Of a stretch of 64,000 nucleotides of DNA, positions 34,157 through 43,314 are shown one piece after another. This DNA comes from Vibrio profundi (GTDB taxonomy: Bacteria > Pseudomonadota > Gammaproteobacteria > Enterobacterales > Vibrionaceae), in the NCBI RefSeq assembly GCF_005281835.1, contig NZ_RZIS01000013.1, positions 24,375 to 88,374 of the forward strand, read 5' to 3'. The notes beneath the pieces are model-generated. The model saw only the letters and a list, made by a program, of their open reading frames with translations, did not search any database and was not told where the DNA came from. How positions within the stretch are numbered: the first letter of the stretch is position 1; every line of letters begins with the position of its first letter. Position numbers and translations under genes: made by a program.

Positions 34157-35044
34157 ATGAACCTCAGGCAACTCGAAATTTTCTATGCCATTATTCAAGC
34201 AGGGACCATCTCTGGGGCTGCCAAAAACTTAAATGTGTCTCAACCCAATGTGACTCGCGTGCTCTCTCATACTGAGCAACAACTTGGATTCCAACTTTTC
34301 GAGCGTGTAAAAGGTCGATTAGTCCCTACTCAAGAAGCCAAAGAGATGTTGCCAGAGGTTGAACGCATCTATCAGCAGCTTGGTCAATTTCGTTCACTAA
34401 CTAACAAGTTGAAAAAAGGCAGCTTACATTTGCGTTTAGGTGCGCCGCCTGTGCTCGCCAGCTCTCTACTAACGCCGATTATTGCCGAGTTGTGTGAAAA
34501 TAAAGATCTGTCGATTGAGATTTCCACGGCTAACCGAAATGAGCTATGTGATGCGTTACTGCGTAACGAATTAGATGTCGCCGTTTGTTTTGGTGATGAT
34601 GCACCTGCTGCGATTACTCAGCAAAGATTGCTCTCTGAAGAATTAGTAGTTTTGGCACCAAGCCAATGTTGGCAACGGAGCGACAAATCTAATCAAGTTA
34701 GTCTGAACGACCTACTTACTGCTCCGCTGCCACTTATCGGTTTAGATCAACGAGATCCACTTGGAATACTTCATCATCAAGCCATCCAATCAATTCGCCC
34801 CGACTACCACCATCAAATCACGGTGCGTAGTTCGACAACCGCAGCGGAGTTAGTTCGTCATAACGCTGGGTTGGCCATTGTCGAACCTTGGACCGCGAAG
34901 CAGTACCAAAGCTGCGCCGATGTGACTCAACTAAAACTAGCCGATCCGATTCAGTTTCATGTGTCCATTTTGCACGCCGAGCACCACCCACTTTCGGTGA
35001 CCGCTCAGCAATTTATTCAATACTTACAACAAGCTGTCGCATAA
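34157..35044 (+). CDS. LysR-type regulator next to dgcNA (DgcR-like)
   Basis: This is a 295-residue LysR-family protein. The winged helix at residues 1-60 has the pattern LRQLEIFYAIIQAGTISGAAKNLNVSQPNVTRVL. The periplasmic-binding-protein-like effector domain covers 90-295. It is encoded just ahead of dgcN and dgcA in the same direction. In marine bacteria a LysR regulator (DgcR) induces dgcN-dgcA in response to D-glutamate, and this gene fits that place. Two palindromes in the gap before dgcN have the T-N11-A type symmetry LysR proteins bind. The assignment of the effector is from context. Confidence 0.88.
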   Translation: MNLRQLEIFYAIIQAGTISGAAKNLNVSQPNVTRVLSHTEQQLGFQLFERVKGRLVPTQEAKEMLPEVERIYQQLGQFRSLTNKLKKGSLHLRLGAPPVLASSLLTPIIAELCENKDLSIEISTANRNELCDALLRNELDVAVCFGDDAPAAITQQRLLSEELVVLAPSQCWQRSDKSNQVSLNDLLTAPLPLIGLDQRDPLGILHHQAIQSIRPDYHHQITVRSSTTAAELVRHNAGLAIVEPWTAKQYQSCADVTQLKLADPIQFHVSILHAEHHPLSVTAQQFIQYLQQAVA

Positions 35045-35082
35045 TATCGATTGCAACTCAATTTCCACCAGCGCTTATTCAA

Positions 35083-35126
35083 CGCCTATAACCTTACGTT
35101 ATAGGCGCAAGACGAATAAGTATTCG
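35083..35126. promoter_or_regulatory. Two palindromes in the LysR-dgcN gap, likely LysR operators
   Basis: CGCCTATAAC (35083-35092) and GTTATAGGCG (35098-35107) are perfect inverted repeats 5 bases apart, containing an ATAAC-N5-GTTAT core of the T-N11-A type. A second palindrome, CGAATAAGTATTCG, is at 35113-35126. They lie 60-100 bases before dgcN. The first could also act as an RNA hairpin, but there is no T-run after it. Confidence 0.5.
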
Positions 35127-35185
35127 GCAAACTTAGCCTGAGTTTTTAAAGTGTTTGTAACTTAACCAAACACCAAAGGCTCATT

Positions 35186-36184
35186 ATGTCGATTTCTCAA
35201 CCTTACCTACTTTTCCTTGGCGATGTGACCGATCCTCTTTCTGCAAAAACGGCACGCGGTATTCAAAAGTGGCGCCCACAAACTTGTGTAGGTCAGTTAA
35301 GACTCACGTCAGATACCGTGTCACTTGGCCTCGACGATATCTCTTTAGAACAAGCGCAAAGTATGGGTGCAAAAACGTTGGTCATCGGTACAGCCAATGC
35401 TGGTGGTGTCATTCCCGATAGCTGGAAAGCGTCACTCATTCAAGCTGCTCAATTAGGGTTTGAAATTGCTTCAGGTATGCACCAGCGCCTCACCGATATT
35501 CCAGAACTAAAAGAGCTCCAAGAAAGCGGTACAACCAAACTTCACGACGTGCGCCATTACGATGAGCCACTTGACGTAGGCACAGGTAAAAAGCGCGATG
35601 GGAAGCGACTACTGACAGTCGGCACCGATTGTTCTGTGGGCAAAATGTTTACCGCGCTTGCGCTTGAAAAAGCAATGAAACAACGTGGGATCAATGCTCA
35701 ATTTAAAGCAACAGGTCAAACAGGCATTCTTGTAGAGGGTAGCGGAATATCAGTAGATGCCGTGGTATCGGACTTTATCTCAGGCTCAGTTGAAGCCATT
35801 AGCCCAAGTTTTGATGATCATGAATGGGACATTATCGAAGGCCAAGGCTCTTTGTTTAACCCATCTTTCGCGGGCGTAAGTTTAGGGCTATTACACGGTG
35901 CGCAGCCTGATGCTTTGGTGCTTTGCCACGAAATTGGACGCCAGCATGTGCGTCACTTACCTCACGCAGCTTTGCCAAGCATTGAAGAAACCATGACGGC
36001 AAACATTCAAGCCGCTCGCTTAACCAACCCGAACGTTAAGTTCATCGGAATCTGCCTAAATACATCTAGCTTAGCGGAAGAAGATGCTCGTGAGTTATGC
36101 GCCCAGTGGAGTGAAACCTACCAAGTGCCTGTCACAGATCCAGTCCGCTTTAGCGTAGACGCCATCGTTAACCACTTAGCGTAG
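35186..36184 (+). CDS. dgcN: DUF1611 N-acetyltransferase DgcN
   Basis: This is a 332-residue DUF1611-family protein. The N-terminal half (1-130) is a Rossmann-like domain, and the C-terminal half has a P-loop-like motif GTDCSVGKMFTAL (about 146-158) and DIIEGQGSLFNPSF. In marine Proteobacteria DgcN acetylates D-glutamate, and DgcA then converts the product to N-acetyl-L-glutamate. Gene order here (regulator, dgcN, dgcA, 9 bases between the enzymes) matches that pathway, so the name is given by family and context. It is soluble and complete in length. It may act on other D-amino acids. Confidence 0.85.
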   Translation: MSISQPYLLFLGDVTDPLSAKTARGIQKWRPQTCVGQLRLTSDTVSLGLDDISLEQAQSMGAKTLVIGTANAGGVIPDSWKASLIQAAQLGFEIASGMHQRLTDIPELKELQESGTTKLHDVRHYDEPLDVGTGKKRDGKRLLTVGTDCSVGKMFTALALEKAMKQRGINAQFKATGQTGILVEGSGISVDAVVSDFISGSVEAISPSFDDHEWDIIEGQGSLFNPSFAGVSLGLLHGAQPDALVLCHEIGRQHVRHLPHAALPSIEETMTANIQAARLTNPNVKFIGICLNTSSLAEEDARELCAQWSETYQVPVTDPVRFSVDAIVNHLA

Positions 36185-36193
36185 GAGGCGATA

Positions 36194-37189
36194 ATGAAAC
36201 TTACGGCAAAGCATGTCGCCATCAAGCTAGCAAACCCCTTTAGCATATCGCGTGGGACCAGAACCCACGTCGATGTGGTTCAAGTATCAATGACAGATGG
36301 TAAGCATACGGGCTTTGGTGAATGTACACCTTACGCTCGCTATAACGAGTCAATTAAGTCCGTGCTCGATCAAATCCATACCTTTGAACAACTGTTATCC
36401 GCTAAATTAGCAGACTCGCCTAAATCCAATACAACAGCTCAACAATTTAGAGAGCAGCTACAAAATGAAGTGGAAGCTGGTGCGGCAAGAAACGCTATTG
36501 ATAGCGCCTTGTGGCAACTAGAGGCATTGCAAACTGGCGTGGATTTTCCAGCCCCAATGTTCGATATACAGCCAGAGATTGAAACGGCGATGACGGTATC
36601 GGTCGCCGAGCCTAAAGTAATGGCCACGCAAGCTAAAGATTATGTAGAACAAGGCGCTACGCTATTAAAAGTGAAGCTAGACCAACATCAGGTATATGAA
36701 CGCGTTGCAGCAGTAAGGGAAATCGCTCCGAGCTGCAAAATCATTCTAGACGCTAACGAAGCGTGGGCGGAACTTGACCTACCTAAGCTATTCAAGCAAC
36801 TAGAGGGATTAAACATCGCAATGATCGAGCAACCTGTTCCTAAAGGGCAGGATGAGCTTCTCGTTGGGATTGAACACCCAATTCCCGTTTGTGCCGACGA
36901 AAGCTGCCATACATCAGCGGATATCGATGCACTTCTCGACGGCTATGAAATGGTTAATATCAAACTCGATAAAACTGGCGGGCTAACCGAAGCCTTGAAA
37001 CTTGAGCAAGCCGCTCGCGACAATGGCTTACAAGTCATGGTCGGTTGTATGCTCGGCACTTCACTAGCCATGAAAGCGGCGTTACCTATCGCTACCCGTG
37101 CAGAAATCGTCGATCTAGATGGGCCCGTTCTGCTAGGAGCAGAAGAGGTTAACGGGCTCAAGTACCATCAAGGGAAGATGAGCTTGTAG
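36194..37189 (+). CDS. dgcA: Enolase-superfamily N-acetyl-D-glutamate racemase DgcA
   Basis: This 331-residue enzyme belongs to the dipeptide-epimerase (muconate-lactonising) branch of the enolase superfamily. The barrel has the catalytic Lys in LLKVKLDQH (KxK), the metal ligands in ILDANEAW, MIEQPVP and CADESCH, and the second acid/base Lys in VNIKLDKTGG. Alone it would be called an L-Ala-D/L-Glu epimerase. Next to dgcN it is better read as DgcA, which racemises N-acetyl-D-glutamate so that the carbon enters the L-glutamate pool. A GGAGGCG ribosome binding site overlaps the end of dgcN, so the genes are one operon. Confidence 0.85.
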   Translation: MKLTAKHVAIKLANPFSISRGTRTHVDVVQVSMTDGKHTGFGECTPYARYNESIKSVLDQIHTFEQLLSAKLADSPKSNTTAQQFREQLQNEVEAGAARNAIDSALWQLEALQTGVDFPAPMFDIQPEIETAMTVSVAEPKVMATQAKDYVEQGATLLKVKLDQHQVYERVAAVREIAPSCKIILDANEAWAELDLPKLFKQLEGLNIAMIEQPVPKGQDELLVGIEHPIPVCADESCHTSADIDALLDGYEMVNIKLDKTGGLTEALKLEQAARDNGLQVMVGCMLGTSLAMKAALPIATRAEIVDLDGPVLLGAEEVNGLKYHQGKMSL

Positions 37190-37282
37190 GTAAACAGGCT
37201 ATAAGTAATCAGAGCAAATCACGATTAGTGGATAGCGCTAATTAGAAGAAAGTTGGCTTTGATTTACGTACAAGAGCTAAAA

Positions 37283-37316
37283 AAACGAGCCACAGTTTCT
37301 GTGACTCGTTTTTGTT
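37283..37316. terminator. Bidirectional intrinsic terminator
   Basis: AAACGAGCCACAG and CTGTGACTCGTTT pair with one mismatch around a 3-base loop. T-runs lie on both sides. It serves dgcA and the convergent GGDEF-EAL gene. Confidence 0.87.
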
Positions 37317-37351
37317 TCAATCCGCTGCGTGATCAATCCACCACGTGCAAA

Positions 37352-40300
37352 TCAGCGCCCAGCTAAAAGCTCAGCCTCTAGCCATGAATTATCTGGCTGC
37401 CAATCAGACAACCAATTAGGAATATGCTCTCCAATCATTGGGAGTGAAATTCCATGCCCCTGCCCTAGTTCACAGCCCATAGAAAGCAATTGCAGGCCGT
37501 GCTCTACGCTCTCAACCCCTTCAGCCGTTACTTGCAAATTAAAAGCTGACGCTAGACCGATCACCCCAAGTACGATCGCTCTATCATCCGAATCACTAAG
37601 CATTTCTCGTATAAAGCTTTGATCAATCTTTAACACATCGACAGGCAAACGCTTCAGATAGGTTAACGATGAAAACCCAGTACCAAAATCATCCAGTGCG
37701 AAAGTAATCCCAAACTCCATACACGCTTTCATGGTGACTAATACTTCGTTGATGTCTTCTAGTGCACTGGTTTCCAGAATTTCCAACTGCAAAAATTCCG
37801 GTTTCACCGAAGGCCGTTTATGCAGAGCCGATATCAAGTTATCGACAAAATCTTTTTGCTGTAATTGGAACGCATCAATATTAACGCTGACCGAAATGTT
37901 CACCCCTTCCGATTGCCATTGCACCATTTGGTCGAGCACGCTATCCAAAACCCATTCGCCCAGCTTTAAGCTAACACTATGTTTATCAATGATTTTTAGG
38001 AAATCGTCCGGGTAGATTAACCCGCGTTCTGGATGCTCCCAGCGAACAAGTGCTTCAACACCAATAACCTTGCCCGTTCTCATATTCACTTTAGGCTGAT
38101 AGTGCAACACAAACTCTTGCTGGTCGATCCCTTGCTGTATCCGCTCTATGATTTCTCGTTGTGTCTGCCTTGTTTTATCTTTGTCGACATCGAAAAGATG
38201 ATAGCGATTCCTACCCGATTGCTTAGCGATATACATCGCTTGGTCGGCATGACGCATTAGCTGATCCGCATCTACATCATCTTGCGGATATACCGTCACG
38301 CCAATACTGGTGGACACTTGCAAGGTGCGATTGCCAATTGTGATTGGACTCATCGCCGCATGCAGTAGACGATCGAGCACCTGTTCACAAGCAGCCATGC
38401 TTTCAATGTCTGCCAACACCACAACAAATTCATCGCCGCCAATTCGCGCGATGGTATCTCGCTCCCTTAAGGTTTCACTCATCATTTTTGAAAGCTTAAC
38501 CAAAAGCTCATCACCGACATCATGGCCAAACGTATCATTAATGGCTTTGAAACCATCAAGGTCGAGATAAGCAACGGCTAACGATTGTTGGTGCTGGTCG
38601 CATTGCCAAACGGCTTCGCTGAGGCGTTCACGCAGCAAACGTCGGTTTGGTAAGTTAGTTAATGTGTCGTAGTGCGCGATAAGCTCTAGCTGCTGTTGTT
38701 GTTGTTTTATTGGCGTGATATCCGAAAACAGCGCCACGTAGTTTTGTGTTTCACCGTAGGCATCAAATACAGCACTGATAGTGATCAATTCAGCAAATAT
38801 TTCATCATTCTTTCGACGATTCCATAGCTCACCAGACCATTGCTTATGCTCTAACAACGACGCCCAAATTTCTTTGTAAAATGCTTCATTGTGTCGCCCT
38901 GATTTTAAGAACCTTGGATTCTGACCCAGCACTTCTTCCCGGCTATACCCCGTGATATGGCTGAATGTGTCATTTACCTCAACAATTTCACCGTTTGGGT
39001 TGGTGATCATGATGCCCTCTCGCGCATGGGTAAATACGCTCGCGGCCAGCTTAAGCTGTTCTTCGGTTTTCTTGCGCTCAGTAATATCAATGATTTCAAT
39101 AACCCGAGCTTCACGGCCCTTATAAGAAATATTCTTACCTTTGATGGTCAGCGGGAATTGGGAACCATCTTTACGAATTCCCATCGCTTCATAACATTTA
39201 TCAAAGCCCACACGGACATTTTCAAGCACTCGACTCATGTCACCCGGTGCTATTAACGAGAAACTCTTCATGCCGATAAGCTCTGAATAGGTATAGCCAG
39301 TGATATCTGACAAACCACTGTTACACTCTAAAATTTGCCCGCGATCGTGAATGATAATGCCGCCATAAGTCGCGGCGCTGAGCACTTTGAATCGTTCTTC
39401 ACTTTGTTGAAGGTGCTGTTTAGCTAACGAAAGTCGACGGTTAAATCTATGCAGATAAAGCGTTACAGAAGTCGTGAAGACCAAAAGTATCATTGACGAC
39501 AAGAACGCAGGCATCATCCAATAGGGCAAATCATTATCGTCAGATTCATAAATGAATCCATCCAAATACTGATCATCTTCAATAAGGCCCGCCTTAATAA
39601 AGGTATCGGCCATATGTTGCCAACGCTCTGGGTTCATGTGCCCCATCTGAATCAGATCAGGGATGATCAGTTTTCGCATTTGCTCCGCTTCGAAGCGCAG
39701 GTGCTCTCGTGATTTGGAAACGTTATATTTTGTCTTGAGTAACTCAATAATTTCTTCTGGGTGATTCATGGCGTACTTCCACCCTTTGAGGGTCGCGCGC
39801 AACATGCTTTCAACGCGTTGAGGATGATGACGAATCTCCTCTTCAGTCGTGAAGAAAATATCGCTATAAAAATCGACACGGTAATTAAGAGGGTCTATCA
39901 CGTTATAACCGACACCTAGCTGATCCAATAGGTATGGCTCGTTAGTCATATAAGAATTAAACGCGTCAGTCTTACCCACAATTAAGTCGTTCAAATCATA
40001 ACTGCTCGGGACAATATCTAACTGGGAGAACTCCACGCCTTCGTTAAGCAGCATGGTTAGAAAATCCGCGTCTTCACTCTTATTCGCCAGCATTACGTTT
40101 TTGCCGATCAAATCGTGTACTGTGCGAATGCCTGAACCTTCCAATGTTAAAAGGACGGATGGAGAATGTTGGAAAATCGCAGCCAATGCGACAAGCGGCT
40201 CGCCTTGCAAACGCTGGAACAACACTTCGCTGTTGCCTTCAGCGTATTGAGCACGCCCCGACAACACCTCAGAAACGGGCTGGTGGCTTGGGCTGCCGTT

Positions 40301-40498
40301 ATGCACCCTAACATCTAGGCCTTCTGCCTTATAAAACCCTTTCTCAATAGCAGCGTAATAACCTGCGAATTGGAACTGGTGATGCCAACGTAATTGAAGG
40401 TGAACAACGTCATAACTCGGGACAGGTGATGCCCAGGCTCTAGGCATACCAATAGCCAAGCCCATAACAAAAATCAGTAGAATTCTCATCAGCCACAT
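37352..40498 (-). CDS. NMT1-type periplasmic sensor + PAS-PAS-GGDEF-EAL protein
   Basis: The frame opens at 40627, but the Met at 40498 begins a signal peptide (MWLMRILLIFVMGLAIG..., cleavage near AWA) and has AGGT 4 bases upstream, so it is preferred (1048 residues). Domains: an NMT1/THI5-like (SsuA/ThiY-type) solute-binding domain, about 30-310, starting LRWHHQFQFAGYYAA; a membrane helix near 335-360; two PAS domains (380-620); GGDEF (625-790), with intact GGDEF and an RERD inhibitory site; and EAL (800-1048), with EALVRW, DDFGTGFSS and AEGVES. All catalytic motifs are kept. The sensor presumably binds a pyrimidine, thiamine precursor or sulfonate-like ligand in the periplasm and sets c-di-GMP turnover. 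Confidence 0.92.
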   Translation of the reverse strand: MWLMRILLIFVMGLAIGMPRAWASPVPSYDVVHLQLRWHHQFQFAGYYAAIEKGFYKAEGLDVRVHNGSPSHQPVSEVLSGRAQYAEGNSEVLFQRLQGEPLVALAAIFQHSPSVLLTLEGSGIRTVHDLIGKNVMLANKSEDADFLTMLLNEGVEFSQLDIVPSSYDLNDLIVGKTDAFNSYMTNEPYLLDQLGVGYNVIDPLNYRVDFYSDIFFTTEEEIRHHPQRVESMLRATLKGWKYAMNHPEEIIELLKTKYNVSKSREHLRFEAEQMRKLIIPDLIQMGHMNPERWQHMADTFIKAGLIEDDQYLDGFIYESDDNDLPYWMMPAFLSSMILLVFTTSVTLYLHRFNRRLSLAKQHLQQSEERFKVLSAATYGGIIIHDRGQILECNSGLSDITGYTYSELIGMKSFSLIAPGDMSRVLENVRVGFDKCYEAMGIRKDGSQFPLTIKGKNISYKGREARVIEIIDITERKKTEEQLKLAASVFTHAREGIMITNPNGEIVEVNDTFSHITGYSREEVLGQNPRFLKSGRHNEAFYKEIWASLLEHKQWSGELWNRRKNDEIFAELITISAVFDAYGETQNYVALFSDITPIKQQQQQLELIAHYDTLTNLPNRRLLRERLSEAVWQCDQHQQSLAVAYLDLDGFKAINDTFGHDVGDELLVKLSKMMSETLRERDTIARIGGDEFVVVLADIESMAACEQVLDRLLHAAMSPITIGNRTLQVSTSIGVTVYPQDDVDADQLMRHADQAMYIAKQSGRNRYHLFDVDKDKTRQTQREIIERIQQGIDQQEFVLHYQPKVNMRTGKVIGVEALVRWEHPERGLIYPDDFLKIIDKHSVSLKLGEWVLDSVLDQMVQWQSEGVNISVSVNIDAFQLQQKDFVDNLISALHKRPSVKPEFLQLEILETSALEDINEVLVTMKACMEFGITFALDDFGTGFSSLTYLKRLPVDVLKIDQSFIREMLSDSDDRAIVLGVIGLASAFNLQVTAEGVESVEHGLQLLSMGCELGQGHGISLPMIGEHIPNWLSDWQPDNSWLEAELLAGR

Positions 40499-41088
40499 TT
40501 GACCTAGATGAAGTAGATAAGGGTTATCTACAATGCGCGGCTCACTATACCTCTCACTGTCCCCGCTGCTAATTTTACTTTCGGTAATTGAGGTTAGTTT
40601 ACTTCCCATCACAACATCCTCACGCAATGCTTACCTAAACAATCAGGTATTGGTCTATTCAATTTATAAAACCAAAGTCACGTATTTATCCCTTAAGCTG
40701 ATAGGATTGTCGATAATATTTTCACATAACAAGACATCGATCGATTCATGAAAATTATCACTTGATAGTTTTCATTGATACTCAACTAGATGTTTAAGGT
40801 TGAAGGGATTAATAGCCTACTGATTATTATTAGGTTTTGAGAATTGACGTGAGCGAATATGCTTCCAGTTTTGCTAGAACGCTTATTGGAATGAAAATGG
40901 CGTCAGATCACAGTCTTTGTTTGACCGATTTTCATGAATAATAAGACAAACTGAACAGGGTCTAAGGTGTCCTATATATCATGCCTTTTATAAAAACATA
41001 CTGTTGATTGATGGGGTTAACTGACAACTCAGCAACGCTCAAAGTGGCGTTCGATACATATAGTCATATGTGTATACCGCTCCATCGA
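40499..41088. other. Intergenic region between two GGDEF-EAL genes
   Basis: About 590 bases, including the possible 43-codon N-terminal extension of the left gene. Short AT-rich inverted repeats occur near 41060. No convincing gene, terminator or RNA was found. Confidence 0.4.
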
Positions 41089-43089
41089 CTAACTGGCTCG
41101 CTGTAAATACACGTTATCGTTTATTGAGCAATTAAAAAGGCGACTGATCAACACATCCGCGGGTTGTGGGTTGGTTAAGTAGTAGCCTTGTCCAATTAGG
41201 CAGCCAAACTGCTTAAGGTCTTCTTGTTGAGCGTCAGTTTCCACTCCTTCGGCAACCACATCGAGGCCCAGCTCTTTCCCCAAATTCAGAATATTCTTAA
41301 GTAGCACGAAAGACTTTTCGTCCGATGCATAATCCGAAACAAAGCTTCTATCTATCTTGAGCGTTTGAAAATCAAAATCACGTAGATATGAAATCGACGA
41401 GAAACCCGTTCCAAAGTCATCCAGCGCCAGACGTACGCCGAGCTGTTTTAACTCTTGGAAAATCACTTGAGCATATTGGGTATTTTCGACTAATACGCTC
41501 TCTGTGATTTCGACTTCTAAGGTTTCCGTTGCTACGCCCGACTCAACAATGAGAGTTTTCAAACTTTCAAAAAACTCATGATGCTTTAGGCTTCTCGCTG
41601 ATACATTTATGCCCATCACTCCAACATCATAGCCTTGGCTACACCACCGCTGCTGTTGAGTTATCGCTTTTTGCGCGACTAACAAATCGATATCACGAAT
41701 TTGCCCTGTCGATTCCGCCACCGAAATAAAGGAATCCGGATAAATCATGCCTTTTTGCGGATGATTCCACCTAAGTAAAGCCTCAACGCCAACTACTTTT
41801 CCGGTATCTAAACGCCATTTAGGCAAATAATGAAGTTCGAACTGATCTTGCTTAATAGCGGCTTTTAAATCTCGTTCAATTTCTAAGCGCGAAGCCGCAA
41901 TTCGATTGAGCTCCTCTGAATAAAACTGGAAGTTATTCTTGCCTAAAGACTTTGCATGATACATCGCGTTGTCGGCATAGCGGATTAATGAGTCGCTATC
42001 ACAACTGTCGTCAGGGTAAATCGATATTCCAATACTTGCAGAAATCGATACGCTCGCATCACCAATTTGAAATGGCAGCCTTAACGACTTAGTCAGTTTC
42101 TTCGCAATGCGGTTTGCAACACTGATCGCTTTCTCAACATCGCTTAGGTGCTCCAACACGACGATAAACTCATCACCACTCATTCGAGCGGCGGTATCCG
42201 TCTCTCGGATACAGCGCTTAATGCGCGTTGCGACTTGTTTTAAAAGCTTATCACCGGCTTCATGACCGAACTGATCATTCACCGCTTTAAAATGATCTAA
42301 ATCGATGAAGAGTAACGCTAAAGACATATCGAGCCGATCAGCATTTAAGATTGACTTGCCTAAGCTATCTAAAAACATGACTCGGTTAGGTAAATGGGTC
42401 AGCGAGTCGTAATGGGCTTGTGTGTGAAGCTGCTGATTTTTAGCTTCAATAGACTTATTCGCATTGCTCAACGATTCGATCCACATCGTTCGATTTTCTT
42501 CAAATTTGTACAGCAAGCGATAAAGGTAAATCGCAATTGAGATAGAAACCACAATCAGCAACACACTAATATATTGATAGTTTCTCACGCCTTCAGTTAA
42601 GTGCTGTTTGACCGCTCGCTGAACGTCGTCCGCTTCACGAATGAATTCCAAAAACATCGCATCTGAACTGATATCCAACGCCGAACCCGGACTCGAAATC
42701 TCTTTGTAGCTATATCTCACTTCAGCCTTTTCTCGAAAGTTAACTAAAGTGTCTCGCATCGTCATCAATATCGCTCTGAGCTCAGGCTCTTGAATTGGCT
42801 CAAAACTGCCTTCAATGCTTTGCCCACCTTCCAGTAGGGCTAAAGTGTGCCATTCAGCCAGATCAAGGTAATACCACACTTCTTGAATGGATTGGGTGGT
42901 ATCGCCAGACAAAACTTCTTCAAACCAGAGGTGCGCCAGTGTGCCGTTGATTTTTATTTCTTGAGAGGCTTCGATAAGAGGGGCTTTATTCACAAGCAAT
43001 TTGTTGGCTTGAGCGAACAACAAGATCGTCAGAGATATGATCATACCTGCCAGTACAATAGTTAGAAAAAACAGCTTTTTGGATTTCAT
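41089..43089 (-). CDS. Membrane GGDEF-EAL protein (SGDEF variant)
   Basis: This 666-residue protein has membrane helices at about 5-26 and 173-192 enclosing a helical periplasmic domain of about 145 residues. A cytoplasmic coiled coil leads to a GGDEF domain (about 225-390) with loop SGDEF in place of GGDEF, and an inhibitory RETD site just before. The EAL domain (about 400-650) is complete: EALLRW, NVSARS, EITESV, DDFGTGFSS, KIDRSF, EGVET. SGDEF proteins can be active cyclases, but many are not, so phosphodiesterase activity seems the safer guess. The sensor domain is not recognised. The start has no strong ribosome binding site. Confidence 0.9.
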   Translation of the reverse strand: MKSKKLFFLTIVLAGMIISLTILLFAQANKLLVNKAPLIEASQEIKINGTLAHLWFEEVLSGDTTQSIQEVWYYLDLAEWHTLALLEGGQSIEGSFEPIQEPELRAILMTMRDTLVNFREKAEVRYSYKEISSPGSALDISSDAMFLEFIREADDVQRAVKQHLTEGVRNYQYISVLLIVVSISIAIYLYRLLYKFEENRTMWIESLSNANKSIEAKNQQLHTQAHYDSLTHLPNRVMFLDSLGKSILNADRLDMSLALLFIDLDHFKAVNDQFGHEAGDKLLKQVATRIKRCIRETDTAARMSGDEFIVVLEHLSDVEKAISVANRIAKKLTKSLRLPFQIGDASVSISASIGISIYPDDSCDSDSLIRYADNAMYHAKSLGKNNFQFYSEELNRIAASRLEIERDLKAAIKQDQFELHYLPKWRLDTGKVVGVEALLRWNHPQKGMIYPDSFISVAESTGQIRDIDLLVAQKAITQQQRWCSQGYDVGVMGINVSARSLKHHEFFESLKTLIVESGVATETLEVEITESVLVENTQYAQVIFQELKQLGVRLALDDFGTGFSSISYLRDFDFQTLKIDRSFVSDYASDEKSFVLLKNILNLGKELGLDVVAEGVETDAQQEDLKQFGCLIGQGYYLTNPQPADVLISRLFNCSINDNVYLQRAS

Positions 43090-43314
43090 CCTGTCTCCCG
43101 AAATAGGCTGGAAGGTATTATTGTTATTCGCTCATCCAGTTTGTCTCACGACAATGGATAAGTATTCGTAAATAAGTAGACATCACTATCAGCGCTTGAC
43201 CAATAGCCCACACCGATTCATTGATACGAATTATTAAACAGAAATATTAAATTAATATTAAGGTGATAGGGTTGTTACTAGGCCTGTCAAACAAGGCGAT
43301 AAACGGTGTCTTAA

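Noticed and set aside
38690..38715. CTGTTG-type trinucleotide run in the NMT1-GGDEF-EAL gene
   Set aside because: It encodes a short Gln run in a linker between PAS and GGDEF; slippage would stay in frame and it is not remarkable.
40533..40751. 72-codon frame on the plus strand opposite the GGDEF-EAL upstream region
   Set aside because: It overlaps the N-terminal extension of that gene, with no ribosome binding site.
43280..43310. Possible Pho box before pstS
   Set aside because: Only one CTGTCA-type half is present; the second half does not match.
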